From IMG/VR virus record IMGVR_UViG_3300017765_000104, positions 1 to 20,118 of that record: DNA of 20,118 nucleotides, one strand, 5' to 3'. This document shows, piece by piece, positions 6,924 through 13,266 of this stretch (its first letter is position 1; each line of letters begins with the position of its first letter). The translations under genes were made by a program, and so were the position numbers. The notes beneath the pieces are model-generated. The model made no database searches and had not been told where the DNA came from. It saw nothing but the letters and a program-made list of their open reading frames with translations. This DNA comes from a virus.

Positions 6924-7336
6924 TGGCGTTTTCACAAGATTCAGACTTGGTGGCATTGATACCCGATATTCTGGATTTCGGGATTACTTCATTTGCTACT
7001 GAACACGCAAAGGCTGAAGCCGACCTGATTAGAACTATTCGTAACGAGTGGTGGCATAAGAAAGGTATCGGCGGCGAGATGAATTCGGCTTATTTAACCG
7101 ACTCGCAGTTTACCCGCTGTAACAGCTACTTGGTTTTGTGGAAGTACGCATTACCACAGCTAACCAACTGGGTAGACGGTGACCGATTCAAAGAGATGCT
7201 AGAGTTCTACAAGATGCGCTATGAAGAAGAGATTAGCGACATATTCAAAGATGGCATCGAGTACGATGATGATAACAGCGGCACCATTGATGATGATGAG
7301 AAAGAAATAGTCTCATTCGGTAGGCTGGTTCGCTAA
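6923..7336 (+). CDS. Head-tail adaptor-like protein with EF-hand loop
   Basis: This 137-residue protein sits where the head-tail connector (Ad1 / gp6-like) normally lies, right after the capsid genes. It is mostly helical, with a Trp-rich segment TIRNEWWHKKG (38-48) and LWKYALPQLTNW (72-83). Near the C-terminus, residues 115-126 read DDDNSGTIDDDE, an exact canonical EF-hand calcium loop (acidic or Ser at 1, 3 and 5, Gly 6, Ile 8, Asp 9, Glu 12), flanked by YEEEISDIFKD before and EKEIVSFG after. I chose ATG 6923 in the TAATG shared with the previous gene over an in-frame GTG at 6917. The connector role is inferred from gene order; the calcium loop is seen directly. Confidence 0.7.
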   Translation: MAFSQDSDLVALIPDILDFGITSFATEHAKAEADLIRTIRNEWWHKKGIGGEMNSAYLTDSQFTRCNSYLVLWKYALPQLTNWVDGDRFKEMLEFYKMRYEEEISDIFKDGIEYDDDNSGTIDDDEKEIVSFGRLVR

Positions 7337-7770
7337 TGGCTCAGAGCGTTGGATTACAGGTAACGACTACCCCCAAGGATCTGGCGCAAGTTTCAAAGAA
7401 GGCCCAGAAGGGTATTTTGAAGGGCGTACCAAGGGCTGTGCTGCGCACTGGCGTACACGGCATGGGTATCATCAAAGAGCGTACAGCGGACGGTAGAGGC
7501 TATCTGGGGGCGTTTAGAGCGTATTCTCCAGAGTACATGGCGACACTATCGAAAGAAGGCAAGCCAACGTCCCCTGTTGATCTATTTAATACTGGCCAAA
7601 TGCTTAGGTCGATGCAGACTAGGCGCAAAGATAAGCGCACTTCTGAGATATACTTTGACAACAAAGAAGCGGCAGAAAAGGCGGCGATGAATAACAAGTC
7701 GCGCCCGTTCTTTGGCTTCAATCGGCAAGAAGAAAAAGCATTAGGCGTATTTTTTAGGAAGCAACTGTGA
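7336..7770 (+). CDS. Neck / virion morphogenesis protein (HK97 gp10 or gpG-like)
   Basis: This 144-residue basic protein resembles phage virion-morphogenesis or neck proteins that complete the head-tail interface. Supporting segments are IIKERTADGRGYLGAFRAYSPEY (with the 'IK.R...G' followed by 'YSPEY' pattern), VDLFNTGQMLRSMQ, and the near-C-terminal RPFFGFNRQEEKAL. These elements occur in this order in the family. It starts at ATG 7336 in TAATG with the previous gene, and its stop overlaps the next gene's GTG by four bases (GTGA). Gene order (adaptor, this protein, then tail terminator) supports the assignment. Confidence 0.75.
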   Translation: MAQSVGLQVTTTPKDLAQVSKKAQKGILKGVPRAVLRTGVHGMGIIKERTADGRGYLGAFRAYSPEYMATLSKEGKPTSPVDLFNTGQMLRSMQTRRKDKRTSEIYFDNKEAAEKAAMNNKSRPFFGFNRQEEKALGVFFRKQL

Positions 7771-8201
7771 GCGTTAGAGAAAACATTGCGACCAATCTGG
7801 TTACATCACTACAGGCCATCACGACGCCCGTAGCTGTTAAGTATGTAACTCGTGAACCGTTCGAGTTCGATAAGTTAAGTAACGCTCAATACCCTGCGAT
7901 TCTTGTTAGAACGCAGAATGAAGATCGTGAAGATTCGACAATCAAGGGCACGTTAACGCAGCGATTTGGAACAGTTGATTATCAACTAGTCTGCTATGTA
8001 AAGGCGTCGGCCATTGATACAGCAAGAAATAACATCATCGAAGCGATAGAAGAGAAATTGGACGTTGATAGAACGCGAGGCGGTCACGCGATTGATACGC
8101 AGATCGTAAGTATTGAGACAGACGATGGTTCTATACATCCCGTCGGAGGTGTTATTATAACGGTACGGATTGAATACCAATTCACCAGAGGCACAACTTA
8201 G
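7767..8201 (+). CDS. Tail terminator / tail completion-like protein
   Basis: This 144-residue protein begins with GTG 7767 after a TTTAGGA SD and overlaps the previous stop. It is an alpha/beta protein of the size and order of tail terminators (Tc1, gpU-like or DUF3168-like): RENIATNLVTSLQ at the front, PFEFDKLSNAQYPAILVRTQ, then RFGTVDYQLVCYVKA, a helix IDTARNNIIEAIEEKL, and a last strand ITVRIEYQFTRG. Such proteins cap the tail tube and join it to the neck. There are no catalytic motifs. The assignment depends on fold-like pattern and position directly before the tail tube gene. Confidence 0.7.
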   Translation: MSVRENIATNLVTSLQAITTPVAVKYVTREPFEFDKLSNAQYPAILVRTQNEDREDSTIKGTLTQRFGTVDYQLVCYVKASAIDTARNNIIEAIEEKLDVDRTRGGHAIDTQIVSIETDDGSIHPVGGVIITVRIEYQFTRGTT

Positions 8202-8212
8202 AGGATTTCTAA

Positions 8213-8614
8213 ATGGCTACCACAAAAGGTTCAAGCGGCGTTGTAAAGCTCGCTGTAAGCGGCGGCACTGTTGCTGCTATGGGTGAGGTTAGATCCTACA
8301 CCCTCACACAATCTGCGGACACAATCGAAGACACCACAATGGGTGATACTTCGCGCACATATCAATCATCTTTGAAGACGGGCACTTTATCTGCCGAAGT
8401 CTATTGGGATGACGCGGACGCAGTACAGCTAGTAATGGACGCTGCGGCTTCTATTATCTTCGAGGTCTACCCGACAGGAACAGGCACCGGCGAGAAGTAT
8501 TACACCGGCGGCGGTGTAGTAACTAGCAACGAAATCACTGCATCATTCGACGGAATGGTTGAGGGTTCGTTTGAAGTACAAATCTCAGGCGCGGTAACAG
8601 AAGCAACAGCATAG
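8213..8614 (+). CDS. Major tail tube protein
   Basis: This 133-residue beta-rich protein with Gly/Thr-rich composition is in the position of the tail tube subunit. Segments such as GEVRSYTLTQSADTIEDTTM, SRTYQSSLKTGTLSAEVYWD and ITASFDGMVEGSFEVQISG are typical of small siphophage tube proteins of the lambda gpV / HK97 gp6-like beta-sandwich type. It starts at ATG 8213 with an AGAGGA SD in an 11-base gap, consistent with high expression. The tail assembly chaperone gene with its frameshift site follows 9 bases later, the conserved order for siphophages. Confidence 0.87.
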   Translation: MATTKGSSGVVKLAVSGGTVAAMGEVRSYTLTQSADTIEDTTMGDTSRTYQSSLKTGTLSAEVYWDDADAVQLVMDAAASIIFEVYPTGTGTGEKYYTGGGVVTSNEITASFDGMVEGSFEVQISGAVTEATA

Positions 8615-8623
8615 GGGTAGCAC

Positions 8624-8974
8624 ATGGGTCTAGCTAAAGAGCTAAGAAACAGACGCACAGTAAACCCTCGCAAGATAAGTGTTGACGCATGGGCTGACTC
8701 GGAAGGGCAGCCCTTTGTTATGTACTGCTTTCCGATTACCTGTTACGACTTAAACGAGTTGCAGAAGAAGCACCCGAAATTCCTAGAGAACACAACGGTT
8801 GCTGCAATGGTTGACCTGATCGTTATGAAAGCGGCGAGCGAAGATGGCGAAAAGCTATTTACTGCCGCCGAGGATCGGGTTGACCTGATGGGCGAAGAGA
8901 CTGCGGTTATATCCGAGATTGCCAATCAAATGTTTGCCGAAATTGAATCGGTTGAGGATGCGGAAAAAAACTGA
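8624..8974 (+). CDS. Tail assembly chaperone, frame-0 product (gpG-like)
   Basis: This 116-residue protein lies between tube and tape measure, the fixed position of the lambda G / GT chaperone pair, which coats the tape measure during tail building. Its features fit: a basic N-terminus (MGLAKELRNRRTVNPRKISV), an acidic C-terminal half (EDGEKLFTAAEDRVDLMGEE) and no enzymatic motif. The last sense codons are GAA AAA AAC directly before TGA, forming an A AAA AAC slippery site. A -1 slip there would replace termination by the downstream frame and give a protein of 163 residues. The start is ATG 8624 with a GGGG SD. Confidence 0.8.
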   Translation: MGLAKELRNRRTVNPRKISVDAWADSEGQPFVMYCFPITCYDLNELQKKHPKFLENTTVAAMVDLIVMKAASEDGEKLFTAAEDRVDLMGEETAVISEIANQMFAEIESVEDAEKN

Positions 8975-9018
8975 TGTCCGATCCGTCGAGGATGAATCTC
9001 ATATCCTTGGCTGATCGG
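8963..9018 (+). promoter_or_regulatory. Programmed -1 frameshift cassette (slippery site and stem-loop)
   Basis: The heptamer A AAA AAC (8965-8971) is in the correct phase with the frame-0 gene (GAA AAA AAC TGA). Six bases further on, CCGATC (8978-8983) pairs with GATCGG (9013-9018), and inside it AGGAT (8989-8993) pairs with ATCCT (9003-9007) around a 9-base loop. A slippery heptamer, a 5-9 base spacer and a downstream structure are the standard parts of a -1 frameshift signal, and the tail chaperone is the classic gene to carry one. Confidence 0.78.
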
Positions 9019-9114
9019 TTACATAAGACAATAGAAGAGGTTGAGCAGATATCCGTTAGCGAATTTAACGAATGGCTCGCCTACTTCAAGATCATAGGCA
9101 AAGACGATGGCTAA
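8974..9114 (+). CDS. Tail assembly chaperone, -1 frame extension (gpT-like)
   Basis: This 46-residue frame (from ATG 8974, with one extra Leu codon when entered by frameshift at 8971) reads MSDPSRMNLISLADRLHKTI and ends with SVSEFNEWLAYFKIIGKDDG. The 'E-F-x-E-W-L-A-Y-F' phrase near the end is typical of the T part of GT chaperones. It is probably made only as a fusion with the 116-residue protein by -1 slippage, although the TGATG overlap also allows re-initiation; a GAGGA at 8954-8958 is too far (15 bases) to be a good SD for ATG 8974. Its 3' end overlaps the tape measure start by 8 bases. Confidence 0.75.
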   Translation: MSDPSRMNLISLADRLHKTIEEVEQISVSEFNEWLAYFKIIGKDDG

Positions 9115-10717
9115 TCAAGACGTTCGCATTTCGATCAAGGCGGTAGATAAAACCAGAGCTGGTTTTTCATCCGTCACGAAAGGGCTGAAGAGCGTAGCCG
9201 GGGCAGTTTTCAGTATGAAAAGCGCGATTGCTAGTGCTGTAGGCATTGGCGGTATCGGCTTGATGATTCAGCAATCCCTAAAAGCCACTGATGCACTCGC
9301 AAAAACTGCTACCCGAATAGGTACGACCACTGAGGCATTAAGCAAGCTGCATTTCGCGGCTGATCTTACAGGCGTATCCACAGATACCATGAACATGGCA
9401 CTACAGCGGTTCACTAGAAGAACCTCTGAGGCTGCGCGTGGTACTGGAGAAGCGCGTGGCGCATTACGTGATCTAAACTTAAATGCTGAAGATTTGCTTA
9501 GATTGCCGCTCGATGAGCAGATGATCAAGCTGGCACAAGCGTTTGATGAAAACATTGATCCAGTTAATCGAACCGCTACGGCGATGAAGTTGTTTGACTC
9601 GGAAGGTGTGGCATTACTGCAAACCCTTGATGGGGGCGCTGAAGCCTTGCGAGGGATGTTCACCGAAGCTGAATTACTCGGCTTGGTAATGGATACCAAA
9701 TTATCCGCTGGCGTAACAGAAGCAAACGACAGCATTACCAGATTGTTTGCTGGTACGAGAGGGTTAGTTCGGCAGTTTACGGCGGCGCTGGCCCCAGCAA
9801 TAACCGCTGTGGTTACGGAATGGCACAATTATGTAGCGGGCTTGGCCGAGGCAGAAGGTGGCTTTAAGAATCTCGCACTAACGTTTGCGACAGATGTTGT
9901 GTCGGCGCTACAGCAAAGCGTCCAATCTATCGCCAATGTGGTCAATTCGTTTATAAGAGGCTTCAACGCAATCAAAGAAGCCTATGCGGGATTCATGGAC
10001 TTCATCGGCAAAGGCGATGGCACATTTGAAGTAACCGCCGAGATAGATGTTTCTGAATTTATAACCAAGCTAGAAAAAGTCAAAGACAAAATAAGCGAGA
10101 TTCAACACGGTGTAAAAGAGGTCGAAAAAGCTACGGTACAGGCTACAAAGCCATCGCTTTGGGCGCAGTTCACCGAGGCAGCTGGTGGCGCGTTGCAGAA
10201 CATCCGAGATGAGATCGGCAGCACTCAGCAAACATTTCAAGCAATGGAAAAGACCGTCGAGGATATTGCTACAAAGGGCATGAAAGACCTTACCGATGGT
10301 TTATATGATGCGGCTGCGAGCACAAAGACTCTAGGCGAAGCGTTTAGAAAGATGGCTGCTGGTATTCTGGAAGATCTGACCAAAATGATTATCAGATATT
10401 TGATTGTACGTCCTTTGTTTGGAGCGATTACAGGCGGCGCATCAGAGACGTTTACAGGCAAGGCGATAGGTGGATCGGTGCAAGCTGGTAGCCCGTATAT
10501 GGTCGGCGAGCGTGGGCCGGAAATGTTTATTCCTAATTCATCGGGGTCGATTGTTCCTAACGATAAGATGGGCGGCGGTATTACTGTCGTGAATAATGTT
10601 AATGCGTCTGGCGCTGGCCCTGAGGTGGACTTAAAGATCCGAGCGGCTATGCAGCAGACATCGCAGCAGACTATTCTATCCATTCAAGATTTGCTGCGTA
10701 GAAGGCGCTTCGTATGA
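9107..10717 (+). CDS. Tail tape measure protein (short, lambda-family C-terminus)
   Basis: This 536-residue protein sets tail length and is carried inside the tube. The N-terminal region has VRISIKAVDKTRAGFSSVTK and a long Ala-rich helical stretch, including the segment LSKLHFAADLTGVSTDTM seen in many tape measures. A hydrophobic segment lies near 427-442 (MIIRYLIVRPLFGAIT). The C-terminal domain has the characteristic SPYMVGERGPEMFIPNSSG (VGERGPE begins at 466), as in the lambda tape-measure C-terminal family. It starts at ATG 9107, overlapping the chaperone extension. At roughly 0.15 nm per residue, a rule of thumb, it predicts a short tail of about 80 nm. No lytic transglycosylase or peptidase domain is visible. 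Confidence 0.9.
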   Translation: MANQDVRISIKAVDKTRAGFSSVTKGLKSVAGAVFSMKSAIASAVGIGGIGLMIQQSLKATDALAKTATRIGTTTEALSKLHFAADLTGVSTDTMNMALQRFTRRTSEAARGTGEARGALRDLNLNAEDLLRLPLDEQMIKLAQAFDENIDPVNRTATAMKLFDSEGVALLQTLDGGAEALRGMFTEAELLGLVMDTKLSAGVTEANDSITRLFAGTRGLVRQFTAALAPAITAVVTEWHNYVAGLAEAEGGFKNLALTFATDVVSALQQSVQSIANVVNSFIRGFNAIKEAYAGFMDFIGKGDGTFEVTAEIDVSEFITKLEKVKDKISEIQHGVKEVEKATVQATKPSLWAQFTEAAGGALQNIRDEIGSTQQTFQAMEKTVEDIATKGMKDLTDGLYDAAASTKTLGEAFRKMAAGILEDLTKMIIRYLIVRPLFGAITGGASETFTGKAIGGSVQAGSPYMVGERGPEMFIPNSSGSIVPNDKMGGGITVVNNVNASGAGPEVDLKIRAAMQQTSQQTILSIQDLLRRRRFV

Positions 10718-11313
10718 CCACTTACTCATTCCCGTCGATAACGCCATCAAGCAGTACGTTTGAGCTAGTCAGTAACACTAGAACCTACCGATCACCGCTG
10801 ACTAATGCGGTTCAGACTGTAGGGCGCAAGGGTTCGTTATGGCGAGCCACGTTACAGTTCAACAACCTTACAGGCGCAGATCGCGCTGAGATGCAAGCGT
10901 TTGTTACTAAATTGAACGGCCAAGAGCATCGGTTCACGCTACATGATCACTCATACACCCTTCGAGGCGCAGGTGGCGGCACGTTAAGAGTAAACGGCGC
11001 AAGCCAGTCTGGTTCTAGCTTGGTTTGTGATGGCGCGACTGCCAGTGTTACGAATTACCTCAGAGCGGGCGATTACGTTTCGTTTAGTAATGAACTGCAT
11101 ATGGTCACGGCTGACGCTAATTCTGACGGTTCTGGGAATCTAACCCTGTCACTGGCACCGCCTATTAGAAAACAACCTGCCGACGATACGATTATTGACT
11201 ACACTGCTCCGGTCAATGGGGTATTCATGCTCGCTAGTCCAGCATCTTGGAATAACCAACCCGGCATCTTTTCTAGCTTTACTATCGAGGCAATTGAGGA
11301 CGTTCTAGCGTGA
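10714..11313 (+). CDS. Distal tail / minor tail protein (Dit-like)
   Basis: This 199-residue protein starts in an ATGA overlap with the tape measure. The N-terminal half (SNTRTYRSPLTNAVQTVGRK, then WRATLQFNNLTGADRAEMQAF) matches the family in which a beta domain with an 'R-Y-x-S-P-x-T' loop and a helix precede the tail tip. The second half (about 95-199) is beta-rich and carries GDYVSFSNELHMVT and FSSFTIEAIEDV. It probably forms the ring joining tube to tip. It has no enzymatic motif. The next gene overlaps it by four bases (GTGA). Order tape measure, Dit-like, DUF2163-like, NlpC-like, hub matches many GTA-like and marine siphophages. Confidence 0.75.
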   Translation: MTTYSFPSITPSSSTFELVSNTRTYRSPLTNAVQTVGRKGSLWRATLQFNNLTGADRAEMQAFVTKLNGQEHRFTLHDHSYTLRGAGGGTLRVNGASQSGSSLVCDGATASVTNYLRAGDYVSFSNELHMVTADANSDGSGNLTLSLAPPIRKQPADDTIIDYTAPVNGVFMLASPASWNNQPGIFSSFTIEAIEDVLA

Positions 11314-11945
11314 GCAGAGACTTTCCAACAAACGTATCCAATGCGCTGGTTGCTAATCACGTTGCCACGGTTACGTTCATTAAGCTGGAGTTCTCATCAG
11401 GTACTTTATACCTGCACAACTCAATCGGAACCTACACTTGGGGCGGGCAAGACTGGCTAGGGGTAGGCGATCTTGGTGAAATATCCGCCATAGAAGAAGG
11501 GGCCGAAGTCAGCCCATATAAGATTACGTTAAGCCTGTCTGGTATCGACTCGACTATCAGTAACGCGGCGCTGAATGAAGATTACTACATGCGTCCGGTT
11601 ACGTTGTATATCGGGGCGCTCGATGCAAATGATGATCTCTTAGCCAACCCAACGGAAATATGGGCTGGGTTTATGGATCAGATGAACGTATCGCTAGGCG
11701 CTCAAAGCGGCGATGACATAGCACTGATAGCTGAGAGCGAATTAGCGAAGTTTGATCGCGCATCAAATCGTAAATATACCGACGCGAATCAGCAAACCGC
11801 ATTCTCTGGCGACCTATTCTTTGGGTTCTTGAAAGATATAGAAGGGGCCAAGATCCAGTGGGGTAGCGCTGGCGAAGAAGGGACTGCGGGGCGTGGTCAA
11901 GACCGACACCATACTGAACGCGAGAATCCCGGAATGTATCATTAG
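11310..11945 (+). CDS. Minor tail protein, DUF2163 / lambda gpL-like
   Basis: This 211-residue protein begins with GTG 11310 in a GTGA overlap. It has the DUF2163-like N-terminal pattern: MSRDFPTNVSNALVANHVAT, then LEFSSGTLYLHNSIGTYTWG, GVGDLGEISAIEEGAEVSPY, and later EIWAGFMDQMNVSLGAQSGD and FDRASNRKYTDANQQTAFSG. Some relatives have a Cys-rich iron-sulphur C-terminus; this one has no Cys, so that domain is absent. After KIQWGS (about residue 187) the last 25 residues are Gly, Arg and His-rich and look unlike a family core; they may be a variable tail. Its partner genes on both sides build the tail tip. Confidence 0.72.
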   Translation: MSRDFPTNVSNALVANHVATVTFIKLEFSSGTLYLHNSIGTYTWGGQDWLGVGDLGEISAIEEGAEVSPYKITLSLSGIDSTISNAALNEDYYMRPVTLYIGALDANDDLLANPTEIWAGFMDQMNVSLGAQSGDDIALIAESELAKFDRASNRKYTDANQQTAFSGDLFFGFLKDIEGAKIQWGSAGEEGTAGRGQDRHHTERENPGMYH

Positions 11946-11947
11946 TT

Positions 11948-12310
11948 ATGAAGGTATTAGCCGCACTCAATAAGTGGCAACGGCGCGAGTTCAATTATGG
12001 CGATGCTGATTGCTGCCAGTTTGCAGCTTTTATTGTTAAAGACCTAACTGGGCAGGATTACGCTGCCGATTTTCAATATAATAGCGAGCAAGAAGCCGAC
12101 AACATCGTAAACGGTGATCTTAAAGGCTTGATCGTGTCGATTCTGGGTGATGAGTCAGACCAACTTAAAGATGGCGACCCCTGCTTGATTGAGGTTCCTA
12201 TCGTTGGTCAGCTAATGGGCGTAAAGCTGGGTGATAAGATTGTCGCCCTAACGCAAAAAGGGCTAATCAGAATCAGTAATCGTTATTTAGTCTGCGGTTG
12301 GAGCGTATAG
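11948..12310 (+). CDS. DUF6950 / NlpC-like tail protein
   Basis: This 120-residue protein has the N-terminal motif LNKWQRREFNYGDADCCQFA (about 7-26), in which the 'W...F-x-Y-G-x-x-D-C' phrase matches the small NlpC/P60-related proteins of phage tail regions (DUF6950). Those with full NlpC/P60 activity use a Cys-His pair to cut peptidoglycan peptides. Here C22/C23 are present, but the protein contains no His at all, so peptidase activity is doubtful unless another residue substitutes. The later part GVKLGDKIVALTQKGLIRIS resembles the family's 'G-x-K-x-G-D...L-T-x-x-G' strand pair. Its place before the hub gene equals that of lambda gpK. Confidence 0.72.
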   Translation: MKVLAALNKWQRREFNYGDADCCQFAAFIVKDLTGQDYAADFQYNSEQEADNIVNGDLKGLIVSILGDESDQLKDGDPCLIEVPIVGQLMGVKLGDKIVALTQKGLIRISNRYLVCGWSV

Positions 12311-12313
12311 TAA

Positions 12314-13225
12314 ATGCCTCAAGTTATCCCTGCATTAATTGCCATCGGTGATTTTATAACTGTAGCTGTAGCTGGCTATACAGCCGGAGCCGCTACCGCC
12401 GCCACTATTGGTGCAATCGCCGCAACTGCCGCCGTTATTGGTGGGGCAAGATTGACAACGTCACTGATGATGCCTGATCTTACAAGTTCGATTGGGGATA
12501 ACTCTTCGGTCAGGCAATCCACGGTTAGAAGCACCACAGAACCACAGAAGTTAATTTATGGTCAGGCTTTAGTATCTGGGCCGATTACGTTTGTAGGTAC
12601 GGCTGGCGATAAGAACCGTGACCTATATCATCAGGTTGCACTTGCAGGGCATGAATGCGAGTCAATCGGGGACATTTTCTTTGATGATCAACGAATTGCA
12701 AGCTCAGTCATTAGCGGTGGCAATGCGGCGGGTGGTAATGTCACAGGCGGCGACTTTGGCCCTATCAACAGCACCACTATCTGTAAGATCAACAAGCATC
12801 TAGGGACATCGACCCAAGCAGCAGATGCAGACCTAGTAGCAGCGTTTAGTGAATACACTAGCGCCCACCAAGGTAAGGGCATTGCCAATATCGTAACCAA
12901 GTGGATTCTCAACGATGAGTCCCAATCCGTATGGGATCAGAAACGCCCACAAAACATAAAAGCCCTAGTTAAAGGCAAGAAAGACATCTATGACCCGCGT
13001 CTGGATACATCTGTGGGGGCCAATCCTACGAATTCGAGTTATCAGGCATGGACGGACAATCCTGCGCTGTGCATAGCTGATTACTTGATAAGTACAACCT
13101 TCGGGCTGGGTGTTGCTGCGGCTAAGATTGATTGGAATGCGATAGTTACTGCGGCGAATGCCTGTGATGCAACCGTATCAATCCCCGGCTCTACCACTGA
13201 AAACGTTTCACGTGTAACGGTGTAA
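12314..13225 (+). CDS. Tail hub protein, N-terminal part (frame interrupted)
   Basis: This 303-residue frame begins at ATG 12314 (SD TTGGAG) with a small-residue hydrophobic segment at about 3-45 (AVAGYTAGAATAATIGAIAA) like that of lambda gpI. It continues with a gpJ-like hub region: QKLIYGQALVSGPITFVGT, YHQVALAGHECESIGDIFFD, NPALCIADYLISTTFGLGV. It breaks off after STTENVSRVTV. In the -1 frame the sequence continues perfectly as KRFTCNGVIFGTDQ and then QNIDKLLSSMNGN, so the following large frame is the rest of the same protein. The break is at an A4 run (13200-13203); one more A would restore the frame. Read as one gene (12314-16926) the product is about 1537 residues. Confidence 0.8.
   Translation: MPQVIPALIAIGDFITVAVAGYTAGAATAATIGAIAATAAVIGGARLTTSLMMPDLTSSIGDNSSVRQSTVRSTTEPQKLIYGQALVSGPITFVGTAGDKNRDLYHQVALAGHECESIGDIFFDDQRIASSVISGGNAAGGNVTGGDFGPINSTTICKINKHLGTSTQAADADLVAAFSEYTSAHQGKGIANIVTKWILNDESQSVWDQKRPQNIKALVKGKKDIYDPRLDTSVGANPTNSSYQAWTDNPALCIADYLISTTFGLGVAAAKIDWNAIVTAANACDATVSIPGSTTENVSRVTV
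13200..13204 (+). other. Apparent 1-nt frame break in the tail hub gene
   Basis: The run of four A followed by C spans codons GAA AAC of the first frame. Coding sense moves to the -1 frame here: after residue E296 the expected continuation KRFTCNGVIFGTDQ is read only if one A is gained or the ribosome slips -1. The site is not a standard slippery heptamer (T GAA AAC). A homopolymer error or a true deletion is therefore more likely than programmed frameshifting. Confidence 0.75.
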
Positions 13226-13266
13226 TTTTCGGCACCGATCAGCACCGCCAGAACATCGACAAGCTA

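Noticed and set aside
9268-9828. Long open frame of 186 residues on the - strand.
   Set aside because: It lies wholly opposite the tape measure, has no SD, and Ser/Ala-rich composition typical of antisense shadows. Other - strand frames opposite the hub and fibre repeats were rejected for the same reason.
11840-11973. Protein-like reading (ending NARIPECIISYEGISRTQ) in a third frame across the end of the DUF2163-like gene and the start of the NlpC-like gene.
   Set aside because: No SD or sensible start, and both flanking genes have complete, family-like ends in their own frames. A frameshift here is possible but I cannot match the reading to a known C-terminus.
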